From: Pseudomonas sp. RIT288
Lineage (GTDB): Bacteria; Pseudomonadota; Gammaproteobacteria; Pseudomonadales; Pseudomonadaceae
Reading direction: 5' to 3'
Assembly: GCF_000631985.1 (NCBI RefSeq)
Contig: NZ_JFYN01000042.1
Span: 62,001 to 126,000, forward strand
Length of the DNA stretch: 64,000 nucleotides
A model generated the notes under the pieces. That model saw only the letters and a list, made by a program, of their open reading frames with translations, was not told where the DNA came from and did not search any database. Of this stretch, positions 33,456 to 42,538 are shown one piece after another (position 1 is the first letter of the stretch; each line of letters starts with the position of its first letter). Position numbers and translations under genes: made by a program.

Positions 33456-33830
33456 TCAAAGTTTGGTCAGGGACAGGCCGGCCCATGTCGCGAGCAGCCC
33501 GCCGAATACGCTGATCGCCGCATAGCCCAGGGCCAGCGGCACTTGCCCGCTTTCCAGCAGGCGCACCGTATCCAGTGAAAAGGATGAAAAAGTCGTCAGC
33601 CCCCCGAGGAAGCCGACCATCAACCCGGCACGCACCTCGATCGGCACCTCCGGGCGTATCAAAAACAGGCCGTACAACACGCCAATCAGCAGACAGCCCA
33701 CGATATTAACGGCCAGCGTCGCGGTATAGAAGTGCCGCGGCCAATTGGCGTTGACCCAATTGCCGGTGGCGAAGCGCAACAAGGTGCCGGCAATCCCGCC
33801 GACGGAGACTGCAACGATCAATGGAAGCAC
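33456..33830 (-). CDS. crcB: Fluoride ion channel CrcB (Fluc)
   Basis: 124 residues from a GTG start at 33830, preceded by GGAG at 7 bases. The start codon shares a base with the rarA stop (TAGTG). Four membrane segments and the pore motif GFLGGLTTFSSFSLDT identify it. Fluc exports fluoride as a dual-topology dimer. No fluoride riboswitch is visible because the upstream sequence is rarA coding sequence. The long upstream extension of the frame overlaps rarA and is not real. Confidence 0.93.
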   Translation of the reverse strand: MLPLIVAVSVGGIAGTLLRFATGNWVNANWPRHFYTATLAVNIVGCLLIGVLYGLFLIRPEVPIEVRAGLMVGFLGGLTTFSSFSLDTVRLLESGQVPLALGYAAISVFGGLLATWAGLSLTKL

Positions 33831-35155
33831 TATTTTCTCCGCTGTCTTGGGCTTAAACGGTCGAGTTGGGCAAGGTGGTTGAGCTTCTCGCCGATCTTCA
33901 ATTCCAGGCCACGGGGCACCGGTTGATAGAACGGGATCGGCTCGAGCTCTTCCGGGAAATAATCTTCGCCGGCGGCATAGGCGTCCGGTTCGTCGTGGGC
34001 ATAGCGGTATTCGTCGCCATAGCCCAATTGCTTCATCAGCTTGGTCGGTGCATTGCGCAAGTGCAGCGGCACTTCCAGCGAACCGTACTCGGCAGCGGCG
34101 CGTAGCGCGGTCTTGAAGCCCATGTACACCGCGTTGCTTTTCGGCGCACAGGCCAGATAGGTGATTGCCTGGGCGACTGCCAACTCGCCTTCTGGGCTGC
34201 CAAGGCGCTCCTGCACTTCCCACGCCGCCAGGCACAGGCTCAGGGCGCGCGGGTCGGCGTTGCCAATGTCTTCGCTGGCCATGCGCACCACGCGCCGCGC
34301 CAGGTACAACGGATCGCAGCCGCCATCGATCATCCGCGCAAACCAGTACAGCGCGCCGTCGGGGTTGGACCCGCGTACCGATTTGTGCAGCGCGGAGATC
34401 TGGTCGTAGAACGCTTCGCCACCCTTGTCGAAGCGCCGCCGGGTGTCGCCGAGCAGGCTTTGCAGCAACTCGGTGCCCATCTCGCTGTTGTCTTCGGCCA
34501 GATCCGAGGCGTTCTCCAGCAGATTGAGCAGGCGCCGGCCATCGCCATCGGCGGCCGACAGCAACATCTGGAAGCCTTCATCGCTGAGGGTCAGGTTGCG
34601 CTTACCGAGACCACGCTCTTCGGTGAGCGCGCGATGCACCAGTTTGCGCAGCGCCGTCTCATCGAGGCTTTTCAGCACATAGACGCGGGCCCGCGACAAC
34701 AGCGCGTTGTTCAATTCAAACGAAGGGTTTTCGGTGGTGGCACCGATGAAAATCAGCGTGCCGTCTTCGACGTACGGCAGGAACGCATCCTGCTGCGATT
34801 TGTTGAAGCGGTGCACTTCATCGACGAACAGGATCGTGCGCTTGCCGTACTGGCCGGCCTGCTGCTTGGCGATTTCAACGGCCTGACGGATCTCCTTGAC
34901 CCCGGCAAGTACCGCCGAGACCGTTTCGAAGTGCGCATCCGAGACTTCCGCGAGCAATCGCGCGAGGGTGGTCTTGCCCACGCCCGGCGGCCCCCAGAAG
35001 ATCATCGAATGCAGGGCACCCTGCTCCAGCGCCTCACGCAGAGGCTTGCCGCGAGCGAGCACATGCTCCTGACCGACGTACTCATCCAGATTGGTCGCGC
35101 GCAAACGCGCGGCCAGTGGCTGGGCAATCGGTGCACTGCGAAACAGATCCATCAC
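33830..35155 (-). CDS. rarA: Replication-associated recombination protein A
   Basis: 441 residues. AAA+ Walker A is GPPGVGKTTLARLLAEV and Walker B ILFVDEVHRF; the C-terminal MgsA tetramerisation domain includes YWFARMIDGGCDPLYLARRVVRMASEDIGNADPRAL. RarA acts at stalled forks and cooperates with RecA and SSB. Upstream leader contains phased ACAGG repeats. Together with crcB it overlaps by one base. Confidence 0.95.
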   Translation of the reverse strand: MMDLFRSAPIAQPLAARLRATNLDEYVGQEHVLARGKPLREALEQGALHSMIFWGPPGVGKTTLARLLAEVSDAHFETVSAVLAGVKEIRQAVEIAKQQAGQYGKRTILFVDEVHRFNKSQQDAFLPYVEDGTLIFIGATTENPSFELNNALLSRARVYVLKSLDETALRKLVHRALTEERGLGKRNLTLSDEGFQMLLSAADGDGRRLLNLLENASDLAEDNSEMGTELLQSLLGDTRRRFDKGGEAFYDQISALHKSVRGSNPDGALYWFARMIDGGCDPLYLARRVVRMASEDIGNADPRALSLCLAAWEVQERLGSPEGELAVAQAITYLACAPKSNAVYMGFKTALRAAAEYGSLEVPLHLRNAPTKLMKQLGYGDEYRYAHDEPDAYAAGEDYFPEELEPIPFYQPVPRGLELKIGEKLNHLAQLDRLSPRQRRK

Positions 35156-35220
35156 GTAGCGTTGAAACCTCTGATTGTCTGAAACCTGTTGGAATACCTG
35201 TGGACACCTGTTGGTGACCC

Positions 35221-35313
35221 TGTGGTGAGGGGATTTATCCCCGATGGACTACGCAGCAGTCACCTTTTTTGGGGCTGCTTTGCAGCCCATCGGGGATAAA
35301 TCCCCTCGCCACA
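35221..35313. repeat. REP pair, class B variant (GTGAGGGGATTTATCCCC), inverted
   Basis: TGTGGTGAGGGGATTTATCC and its complement GGATAAATCCCCTCGCCACA face each other, with an inner GGGGCTGCTTTGCAGCCC hairpin. It lies between rarA and lolA. Confidence 0.9.
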
Positions 35314-35353
35314 AAAGCGCCAAGCCACAAGAGTCCAAGCCGGGATCCGGGGT

Positions 35354-35974
35354 TTATTCCTGAATGACGTCAGCACCCTTCGGGATGTCGAACTTGAACT
35401 TCGACGCCGACACCGCTTCGTTGGCCTTGACCCCGGTGAACAGGATGTTGGTGCGCTGGCCGACGCTGTCGATCAGTTGCATGTCATTGACCAGGCCGTT
35501 GCGGAACGACAGACGCAGGCTGTCGAACAAGGTGTCCTTGGTCTTTGGCTTTAGGGTGAAGTCGATCACGCCACCCGCCTCTTTCGCGCTGATCTCGAAG
35601 CTCTGGCTGATCTTCGACACATCACCGGACAGCAGCAGCGCCGGGGTCTGGGTCAGACGCTCGTCGAGCTTCTTGATGGTTGCCTGCTCCAGATCCGGGT
35701 CCCACAGGGTGACCTTCTTGCCATCGGAGACCATGGTCTGCTCGTTTGGCGCTTCGGTGTGCCAGTAGAACAGGCCCGGACGCTGCAGGACCATATCACC
35801 GCGAGTTTCCTGCAACTGGGTGCCGCTGCCGTCGAGGGTCAGCTGGGAAAAATTCGCGGTCAGGGTTTTCGATGTTTCCAGCAGTTGGGTCAGACGCGCC
35901 ACGTCCTTGTCGTCGGCGTGGGCCGTGAGCGTGGTCAGCGCCAGTACTGGCAACAGCATGCGGATAAGACGCAT
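35354..35974 (-). CDS. lolA: Outer-membrane lipoprotein carrier LolA
   Basis: 206 residues. Signal peptide RLIRMLLPVLALTTLTAHA/DDK is followed by LTQLLETSKTLTANFSQLTLDGSGTQLQETRGDMVLQRPGLFYWHTEAPNEQTMVSDGKKV, the LolA beta-sheet with its hydrophobic lining. It carries lipoproteins across the periplasm from LolCDE to LolB. It follows ftsK with 78 bases between, the order commonly seen in gamma-proteobacteria. Confidence 0.95.
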   Translation of the reverse strand: MRLIRMLLPVLALTTLTAHADDKDVARLTQLLETSKTLTANFSQLTLDGSGTQLQETRGDMVLQRPGLFYWHTEAPNEQTMVSDGKKVTLWDPDLEQATIKKLDERLTQTPALLLSGDVSKISQSFEISAKEAGGVIDFTLKPKTKDTLFDSLRLSFRNGLVNDMQLIDSVGQRTNILFTGVKANEAVSASKFKFDIPKGADVIQE

Positions 35975-36052
35975 GGGAGTCCTCTTGAATACTTGTGGGG
36001 AAGGGACGGCGCGTCATTGCGCCATCCTTTGTTGCAAATCGGAGCGGCCGAA

Positions 36053-38461
36053 TCAGTCGCGCATCGGGCCCGGGGCCAGTACTTCACGCGAACCGTTGGT
36101 GTTCATCGCCGTCACCACGCCAGCCATTTCCATGGCTTCGATCATGCGCGCAGCGCGGTTGTAACCGATCTTCAGCTTGCGCTGTACCGCGGAAATCGAC
36201 GCCCTGCGGCTTTCCAGAACGAACTGCACAGCTTCGTCATACAGCGCGTCGGTTTCCGGATCATCACCGTCGCCGCCACCGCTGCTGCCTTCAAAGCCGC
36301 TGCCCGCCTCTTCGACACCGTTGAGGATGTCATCGTTGTATTCCGGTGCGCCACGCAGTTTCCAGGCTTCCACCACGCGGTGTACTTCATCGTCGGAAAC
36401 GAACGCGCCGTGTACCCGGATCGGCAGGCTGGTGCCCGGCGGCATGTAGAGCATGTCACCGTGACCGAGCAGTTGCTCGGCGCCGCCCTGGTCGATGATG
36501 GTCCGCGAGTCGATCTTGCTCGATACCTGGAACGCCATACGTGTCGGAATGTTGGCCTTGATCAGACCGGTGATCACGTCCACCGAAGGACGCTGGGTCG
36601 CGAGGATCAGGTGAATACCGGCGGCACGCGCTTTCTGTGCGATACGGGCGATCAGCTCTTCGACCTTCTTGCCGACGATCATCATCATGTCGGCGAATTC
36701 GTCGACCACCACGACGATGGTCGGCAGCTTCTGCAGCAGCGGCGCTTCGTCGTGAATGCTTTCGCGCTTGTACAGCGGATCGCTCAACGGCTCGCCCGCA
36801 TCCTGCGCTTCCTTGACCTTGGCGTTGAAGCCGGACAGGTTACGCACGCCCATCTTCGCCATCAGCTTGTAGCGGCGTTCCATCTCGGCAACGCTCCAGC
36901 GCAGGGCGTTGGCGGCGTCTTTCATGTCAGTCACTACCGGGCACAGCAGGTGCGGAATGCCTTCGTAGATCGACAGCTCGAGCATTTTCGGGTCGATCAT
37001 GATCAGCTTGGCGTCTTCCGGGCCGGACTTGAACAGGATCGACAGGATCATCGCGTTCACACCCACCGACTTACCGGAACCGGTCGTACCGGCAACCAGC
37101 AGGTGCGGCATCTTCGCCAGGTCGGTGATGACCGGCTTGCCGCCAATGTCGTGGCCCAGGGCCAGGGTGACCGGCGACTTGAAATTGTCGTACTCGGGGG
37201 TCGAGAGCACTTCGGAGAAACGCACGATCTGTCGGTCTTCGTTGGGAATCTCGATACCGACCGTGGTCTTGCCCGGAATCACCTCGACCACCCGCACGCT
37301 GGTCACGGCCAGCGAACGTGCAAGGTCTTTCGCCAGGTTGGCGATGCGGCTGACTTTGACGCCGGCGGCAGGCTGGATTTCGTAACGGGTAATCACCGGG
37401 CCCGGATGAATCGAGTCCACGGTGACCTCGACGCCGAACTCCTTGAGCTTGATCTCCAGCAAGTGGCCGACCGCAGCCAGGGATTCCGGCGAATAATTGA
37501 GTTGTTTCTTTTCCGCAGGATCGAGAATCGAAATCGGCGGCAAGGTGCCTTCCACAGCGCTGTCGACGAACAACGGCGCCTGCTTCTCTTTCTGCACGCG
37601 CTTGCTTGGTTCTGGCGCCTTCACCGGAGCCGGGGCGATAACCGGCGGCACCTGCTTCTCGCGATCGGACATGTGCTTGCTCAGGGCCTGCTCACGCTCG
37701 ATCAGGCGCTCCTTGACCTTGGCCTGTTCACGCTTGTCGGTGACGGTCGGCGCCACCACATCGTGGACGCGGTCATCGACTTCACGCAGTTGCGCAACCA
37801 GTTGCTTGCGCTCGGTACGCGCCGACCACCAGCGGTTGACCGCGCCCTGAAACAATTCGAACAGGTCCAGGGTGATCTTGCCGGTGACGTCCATCACCTT
37901 GAACCACGACAGATCGGTGAACACCGTCAGGCCGAACAGGAACAGCGCAATGAACAACAGCGTGCTGCCCTGGATATTCAGCGCGTTGCGCGCCAGATCG
38001 CCGAGACTTTCGCCCAGCGCCCCGCCCGCACCCGCCGGCAACCCGGTGGCCGCATGAAAATGGATATGCGCCAGCGCCGCGCCCGACAGCACCAGAAACA
38101 CCAGACCGATCAGACGCCAGGAGAACAGCCAACCGCTCCACTGCCACGGCTCGTGACGTTGACGGAAGATCTGATACGCCTTGACCGCCAGCAGCAACGG
38201 GAAGATGTACGCGAAGTAACCCAGCACCATGAACAGGATATCGGCGCTGTAGGAACCGGCCGGGCCGCCGAAGTTCTGCACGTCGTCGATCTTGCTGTTG
38301 TGGCTCCAGCCCGGATCATCCTTGCCGTAGGTCAGCAAGGCCATCATCAGGAACAGGCACAAGGCACCGATGGCGATCAATGCACCTTCCTTGAGCCGGT
38401 AGTGCAATTGCTGGCGCCAGAGCGGAACGACTGTTTTTGGTGCTTCGGTGGATTTCTTCAA
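36053..38461 (-). CDS. ftsK: DNA translocase FtsK
   Basis: 802 residues from a TTG start at 38461 (LKKSTEAPKTVVPLWRQQL), with GGAAAAG upstream; a longer frame from 38524 adds a basic stretch unlike the family. Four to five membrane segments occupy residues 25-190, then a short linker, the motor with Walker A GTTGSGKSVGVN and Walker B TIVVVVDEFADMMM, and the C-terminal gamma winged helix (LESRRASISAVQRKLKIGYNRAARMIEAME) that reads KOPS. The linker is much shorter than in E. coli, as in other pseudomonads. It pumps the chromosome termini apart at the septum and activates XerCD at dif. Confidence 0.95.
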   Translation of the reverse strand: MKKSTEAPKTVVPLWRQQLHYRLKEGALIAIGALCLFLMMALLTYGKDDPGWSHNSKIDDVQNFGGPAGSYSADILFMVLGYFAYIFPLLLAVKAYQIFRQRHEPWQWSGWLFSWRLIGLVFLVLSGAALAHIHFHAATGLPAGAGGALGESLGDLARNALNIQGSTLLFIALFLFGLTVFTDLSWFKVMDVTGKITLDLFELFQGAVNRWWSARTERKQLVAQLREVDDRVHDVVAPTVTDKREQAKVKERLIEREQALSKHMSDREKQVPPVIAPAPVKAPEPSKRVQKEKQAPLFVDSAVEGTLPPISILDPAEKKQLNYSPESLAAVGHLLEIKLKEFGVEVTVDSIHPGPVITRYEIQPAAGVKVSRIANLAKDLARSLAVTSVRVVEVIPGKTTVGIEIPNEDRQIVRFSEVLSTPEYDNFKSPVTLALGHDIGGKPVITDLAKMPHLLVAGTTGSGKSVGVNAMILSILFKSGPEDAKLIMIDPKMLELSIYEGIPHLLCPVVTDMKDAANALRWSVAEMERRYKLMAKMGVRNLSGFNAKVKEAQDAGEPLSDPLYKRESIHDEAPLLQKLPTIVVVVDEFADMMMIVGKKVEELIARIAQKARAAGIHLILATQRPSVDVITGLIKANIPTRMAFQVSSKIDSRTIIDQGGAEQLLGHGDMLYMPPGTSLPIRVHGAFVSDDEVHRVVEAWKLRGAPEYNDDILNGVEEAGSGFEGSSGGGDGDDPETDALYDEAVQFVLESRRASISAVQRKLKIGYNRAARMIEAMEMAGVVTAMNTNGSREVLAPGPMRD

Positions 38462-38770
38462 AACGCTTCTTTTCCTGCGCCCGGGGCGCGTCCATCTATT
38501 GAATGACGATAAAAAACTGCCCAATCCAGGCAGGTGAAAAAGTGAACCGGCGCAACTGAGACTACTTTTAACACTGTGCCGCAGCTTTTATAAACACAGC
38601 TATAAACACAGCGCTCTACAAATATTCTGTAACAGCCCGGCATTGTACGGGTTTGTGCGGCTGATGCCATGCTTCAAAACCCATAGCAGAGCATAGCCAT
38701 TGCCACAAATCCTGCGGTTCAATTTGAGCATGCATTGTCTTTTGTGACAAAGGCTTATGAGGTGTATTTG
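38462..38770. other. Intergenic region between divergent ftsK and trxB
   Basis: No ORF of note and no recognised RNA. It is A/T-richer than the genes around it. One clear structure is a 12-base perfect tandem duplication, TATAAACACAGC, at 38589-38600 and 38601-38612. Promoters for ftsK and trxB must both lie here, but I could not pick a convincing -35/-10 pair for either. Confidence 0.5.
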
Positions 38771-39730
38771 ATGAACGCAGCGAAGCATTCACGCCTGATC
38801 ATTCTCGGCTCCGGCCCTGCCGGTTACAGCGCCGCCGTGTACGCCGCCCGTGCCAACCTCAAACCGGTGGTGATTACCGGGCTGCAGGCCGGTGGTCAGC
38901 TCACCACCACCGTCGAAGTCGACAACTGGCCCGGCGACGTCGAAGGCCTGACCGGTCCTGCGCTGATGGAGCGCATGCAAAAACACGCCGAGCGCTTTGC
39001 CACAGAGATCGTTTACGACCACATCCACACCGCCAAGTTGCAGCAGCGCCCGTTCGAACTCATTGGCGACAGCGGCATTTACACCTGCGACGCGCTGATC
39101 ATCGCCACCGGTGCCTCGGCGCAGTATCTGGGCCTGCCGTCGGAAGAGGCCTTTGCCGGCAAAGGGGTGTCGGCCTGCGCGACCTGTGACGGCTTTTTCT
39201 ATCGCAATCAGGTGGTCGCCGTGGTGGGCGGCGGCAACACCGCTGTCGAGGAGGCGCTGTACCTGTCGAACATCGCCAAGGAGGTGCATCTGATCCACCG
39301 TCGCGACAAATTGCGCTCGGAGAAAATCCTCCAGGACAAACTGTTCGAAAAAGCCGCCAACGGCAACGTTCGCCTGCACTGGAACCAGAATCTGGACGAA
39401 GTGCTGGGCGATGCCAGCGGTGTGACCGGTGCGCGCCTGCGTGACAGCCACACCGGGCAGACCCGCGAACTGGCACTGGCCGGCGTGTTCATCGCCATCG
39501 GCCATAAACCCAACACCGACCTGTTTCAGGGCCAATTGCCAATGCGCGATGGCTACCTGCTGGTCAAGGGCGGCAGCGACGGCGACGCCACCTCCACCGA
39601 GATTCCCGGCGTCTTCGCCGCAGGCGATGTGGCCGACCACGTCTACCGCCAGGCCGTAACCTCGGCCGGCGCCGGTTGCATGGCGGCACTGGACGCCGAG
39701 AAGTATCTGGACGACATTCCTGTCATTTAA
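38771..39730 (+). CDS. trxB: Thioredoxin reductase
   Basis: 319 residues from ATG 38771 with GAGGT 9 bases upstream. FAD-binding GSGPAGYSAAVYAARANL, redox-active CATC at Cys136-Cys139, NADPH-binding VVGGGNTAVEEALYLSNIA and the final GVFAAGDVADHVYRQAVTSAGAGCMAALDAEKYL are all present. It passes electrons from NADPH to thioredoxin. The aat gene follows on the same strand after 62 bases. Confidence 0.96.
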   Translation: MNAAKHSRLIILGSGPAGYSAAVYAARANLKPVVITGLQAGGQLTTTVEVDNWPGDVEGLTGPALMERMQKHAERFATEIVYDHIHTAKLQQRPFELIGDSGIYTCDALIIATGASAQYLGLPSEEAFAGKGVSACATCDGFFYRNQVVAVVGGGNTAVEEALYLSNIAKEVHLIHRRDKLRSEKILQDKLFEKAANGNVRLHWNQNLDEVLGDASGVTGARLRDSHTGQTRELALAGVFIAIGHKPNTDLFQGQLPMRDGYLLVKGGSDGDATSTEIPGVFAAGDVADHVYRQAVTSAGAGCMAALDAEKYLDDIPVI

Positions 39731-39792
39731 CGGCACACTTTATCGCGGGCCTTACGCCCGCACCGCCCTCCCCTTCTGCAAGCCTGGACGCC

Positions 39793-40473
39793 ATGCTGAC
39801 TTGGTTACAACGCAACTCCCTGACTTTCCCGCCTCTGGAAAAGGCCATGCGCGATCCCAATGGATTGCTGGCTGCCGGTGGCGATCTGTCCGCTGATCGC
39901 CTGGTGCAGGCTTATCGGCACGGCTGTTTTCCGTGGTTTTCCGAAGGCCAGCCGATCCTCTGGTGGTCGCCGGACCCGCGCACCGTGCTGTTTCCCGACG
40001 AACTGCATGTCTCGCGCAGCCTCGGCAAACTGCTGCGCAAGCAACGCTACCAGGTGACCTTCGATCAGGATTTCGATGCCGTTATTCGCGCCTGCGCCGC
40101 GCCACGGGACTACGCCGACGGCACCTGGATCACCGAAGCCATGCAGGACGCCTACCTCGAACTGCATCGCCGCGGTTTCGCTCACTCGGTCGAGGTCTGG
40201 GATCAGGGCCAACTGGTCGGCGGCCTGTATGGCCTGGCGATGGGTCAGCTGTTTTTCGGCGAATCGATGTTCAGCCGCGCCGACAATGCATCCAAATTTG
40301 GCTTTGCCACACTGGTGCAGCATCTGAAAGACGCCGGATTCGTCCTGATTGACTGCCAGATGCCGACCGATCATCTGCACAGCCTCGGTGCCCGGGCGAT
40401 CCCCCGCCACGAATTCGCCGACTATCTGGCTCGCCACCTGGATCAACCCAGTCGTGCCACCTGGGTTTGCTGA
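39793..40473 (+). CDS. aat: Leucyl/phenylalanyl-tRNA--protein transferase
   Basis: 226 residues. Family blocks: FPPLEKAMRDPNGLLAAGGDLSADRLVQAYRHGCFPWFSEGQPILWWSPDPRTVLFP, then GTWITEAMQDAYLELHRRGFAHSVEVWDQGQLVGGLYGLAMGQLFFGESMFSRADNASKFGF. It adds Leu or Phe to proteins with N-terminal Lys or Arg, making them substrates for ClpS-ClpAP, whose genes lie 2-4 kb away. Confidence 0.95.
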   Translation: MLTWLQRNSLTFPPLEKAMRDPNGLLAAGGDLSADRLVQAYRHGCFPWFSEGQPILWWSPDPRTVLFPDELHVSRSLGKLLRKQRYQVTFDQDFDAVIRACAAPRDYADGTWITEAMQDAYLELHRRGFAHSVEVWDQGQLVGGLYGLAMGQLFFGESMFSRADNASKFGFATLVQHLKDAGFVLIDCQMPTDHLHSLGARAIPRHEFADYLARHLDQPSRATWVC

Positions 40474-40530
40474 GCGACTTTTGCGCGCGTGGCTTACACT
40501 TAATTCACCAGCTTATCCCGAGGGTTGATC

Positions 40531-41238
40531 ATGACCGAGTTGGCGCGCTTGAAGTTCTATGCCACTCAGCCTCATTCCTGCAGTTATCTGCCCGAGGAGC
40601 AGGCGACGACGCTGTTTCTCGACCCGAGTCAGCCCATGGATGTGCACGTCTACGCAGACCTGTCGGAAATGGGTTTTCGTCGCAGCGGCGATCATCTGTA
40701 TCGGCCCCATTGCCAGAATTGCAATGCGTGCGTGCCTGCGCGCATCCCGGTGTCGCAGTTCAGCCCCAACCGCCAACAGAAACGTATTTTCAAACGCAAC
40801 GCCGACCTGCAGGTACGCCCGGTAAAACCGCACTTCAGCGAAGAATATTTCGATCTGTACCAGCGCTATATCGAGCAGCGACATGCCGACGGCGACATGT
40901 ACCCGCCGAGCCGCGACCAGTTTTCGACCTTTCTGGTGCGCGATCTGCCCTTCTCGCGTTTCTACGAATTTCGTCTCGACGGACGGTTACTCGCCGTTGC
41001 GGTGACCGATCTGCTGCCCAACGGCTTGTCGGCGGTCTATACCTTTTACGAGCCTGACGAGGATCGCCGCAGCCTGGGCCGTTTCGCAATCCTGTGGCAA
41101 ATCGCCGAAAGCCAGCGCCTGGGGCTGGAAGCGGTGTACCTCGGTTATTGGATCAAGAACTGCAAAAAGATGAACTACAAGACCCAATATCGCCCCATCG
41201 AATTGCTGATTAATCAGCGCTGGGTGATCCTGAACTGA
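40531..41238 (+). CDS. bpt: Aspartate/glutamate leucyltransferase
   Basis: 235 residues. An N-terminal Cys-containing segment (YATQPHSCSYLPEEQATTLFLDP, then HCQNCNACVPARIPVSQF) and the C-terminal transferase core (LDGRLLAVAVTDLLPNGLSAVYTFYEPDEDRRSLGRFAILWQI) match Bpt/Ate proteins. It adds Leu to N-terminal Asp or Glu, the second bacterial N-end-rule branch, and like Aat feeds ClpS-ClpAP. Commonly annotated as arginyltransferase; the bacterial enzyme transfers Leu. Confidence 0.94.
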   Translation: MTELARLKFYATQPHSCSYLPEEQATTLFLDPSQPMDVHVYADLSEMGFRRSGDHLYRPHCQNCNACVPARIPVSQFSPNRQQKRIFKRNADLQVRPVKPHFSEEYFDLYQRYIEQRHADGDMYPPSRDQFSTFLVRDLPFSRFYEFRLDGRLLAVAVTDLLPNGLSAVYTFYEPDEDRRSLGRFAILWQIAESQRLGLEAVYLGYWIKNCKKMNYKTQYRPIELLINQRWVILN

Positions 41239-41256
41239 TCGCAAGCCGTAAACCCC

Positions 41257-41286
41257 TTGGCTTAAACCCCCTTTTTCGGGCACAAT
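41257..41286 (+). promoter_or_regulatory. Candidate sigma-70 promoter for infA
   Basis: TTGGCT and CACAAT are 18 bases apart, with the -10 ending 64 bases before the infA start. The -35 begins 18 bases after the bpt stop. Not verified. Confidence 0.35.
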
Positions 41287-41350
41287 GCACGCCGCTTTTG
41301 CCTGGCGCAGTTGCACCGGGCCATTCATTGGATACCGAGGGCTTTACTGC

Positions 41351-41569
41351 ATGTCGAAAGAAGACAGCTTCGAAATGGAAGGCACTGTCGTCGACACCCT
41401 GCCCAACACCATGTTTCGTGTGGAGTTGGAAAATGGGCACGTCGTAACCGCGCATATTTCCGGCAAGATGCGCAAGAACTACATTCGTATTCTTACCGGT
41501 GACAAAGTGCGCGTCGAGCTGACGCCCTATGACTTGAGCAAAGGGCGCATTACTTACCGCGCTCGTTAA
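41351..41569 (+). CDS. infA: Translation initiation factor IF-1
   Basis: 72 residues, the full length of IF-1, a single S1-like OB fold: [20 protein letters not shown], then [16 protein letters not shown] and ending KGRITYRAR. It helps IF-3 and IF-2 set the start codon in the 30S A site. It closes the aat-bpt-infA run and is followed by a strong terminator. Confidence 0.97.
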
Positions 41570-41583
41570 TCAAGTCAATACAA

Positions 41584-41610
41584 GACGCCCGGCTTTGCCG
41601 GGCGTTTTTG
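41584..41610 (+). terminator. Rho-independent terminator of infA
   Basis: GACGCCCGGC, loop TTT, GCCGGGCGTTTTTG. The stem starts 15 bases after the infA stop. Confidence 0.9.
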
Positions 41611-41634
41611 TTTGTCTGCGATTTGTTGGTTTTG

Positions 41635-42495
41635 TGTGTATATCCGTTGCTTCGGATGCTGCCGCTGGCGGTTTCGCTCTTACAGCGAGTCACCTTTTCC
41701 AGACGCCGGAGTGCCGGCCCAGCGAAAAGGTAACCCAAAAGGCTTTGCCCCGGCGTACGGCACTTCGCTGAGGCTCAGTGTTCCCTCGCTACGGTGCCCA
41801 TCAGGGGGCATCGCCTACGGTTTGCTTCGCTGCACCTCCTCTCGATGTATGCGGCTTCGCCGCATGGCGCTGCGCGCCCACCCCCTGATGGACACCTACG
41901 CTCGGCCTGCCGAAGGGGCTGGAGATCAAAAGCCAGAGCCAGAGCCAAAGCAGATCAAAAGATCACAGCCTTCGGCAGTTCCTACAGGGGATTGGGTGTA
42001 TTCAGTTTGGGATTTGGTCGGCTGTCAGGCCGCCGCCTTCGCGAGCAAGCTCGCTCCCACAGGGGGATGGGGTGTGGTCAGTTAGAGACTGGTCGGCTCG
42101 CAGGCCGCCATCGCCAGCAGGCTGGCTCCTACAGTTCAGATTGCGTGCACCCCATGCGGCGAAGCCGCCCCACTCAATGGCCGAGTGTCAGCTCGCCGAA
42201 AGCTTTTGATCTGAGGGCCCGTCGGCAGGCTGAGTGGAGGGATTTATCCGGGGGTGGGAGCGCAGCGACCGTTTGGCGCAGCCAAACACAGCGAGAGGAG
42301 GTGCAGCGAAGCAAACCGTAGGCGCTGCTCCCCGGATGAATCCCGGAGCGAAGGAACCCGAGCCTAAGCGAGGGCCGAACGTCAGGGTAAAGCCTTTTGG
42401 GTTACCTTTTCGGCGTTTGGAAAAGGTGACCCGCCGTAAGGGCGGAACCCTAAGCAGCCGTTACCGCAGAAACGGATATACACCCAAAATATCAG
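41635..42495. repeat. Large inverted-repeat element, non-coding, with internal REPs
   Basis: Arms of roughly 280 bases, 41635-41920 and about 42205-42495, are diverged inverted copies of each other. Shared blocks include GTGTATATCCGTT, GGTCACCTTTTCCA / GTCACCTTTTCCAG, AGGTAACCCAAAAGGCTTT, and CCTACGGTTTGCTTCGCTGC. The centre holds three REP arms (41953-41988, 42037-42065, 42097-42135). Frames through it have no ribosome site and translate to low-complexity Arg/Ser-rich strings, so I call no gene. No transposase or flanking target duplication is visible. Similar long repeats are scattered in fluorescens-group genomes. Confidence 0.8.
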
Positions 42496-42497
42496 AC

Positions 42498-42523
42498 AAC
42501 AAAAAGGCGCCCGAAGGCGCCCT
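42498..42523 (-). terminator. Rho-independent terminator of clpA
   Basis: Read leftward: AGGGCGCCTTCGGGCGCC then TTTTTGTTG. It starts about 15 bases after the clpA stop. Confidence 0.88.
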
Positions 42524-42538
42524 CTTGTTTTACAGCTG

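Noticed and set aside
33840..34000. Fluoride riboswitch in front of crcB
   Set aside because: The sequence upstream of crcB is rarA coding sequence and shows no separate leader.
33831..34235. N-terminal extension of the crcB frame into rarA
   Set aside because: CrcB is normally about 124 residues; the GTG at 33830 has a ribosome site and gives that length. The extension is rarA read in another frame.
35759..38506. 915-codon frame antisense to ftsK
   Set aside because: Arg/His/Gln-rich translation typical of the complement of a GC-rich gene; ftsK on the other strand is unmistakable.
36053..38524. Longer ftsK start at 38524
   Set aside because: It adds a 21-residue basic stretch not expected in the family; the TTG at 38461 with GGAAAAG upstream fits better.
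41570..42538. Search for a tRNA gene or a CRISPR array in the long infA-clpA gap
   Set aside because: No cloverleaf with a T-loop GTTC-type motif and CCA end was found, and repeats there are inverted REP arms without regular spacers.
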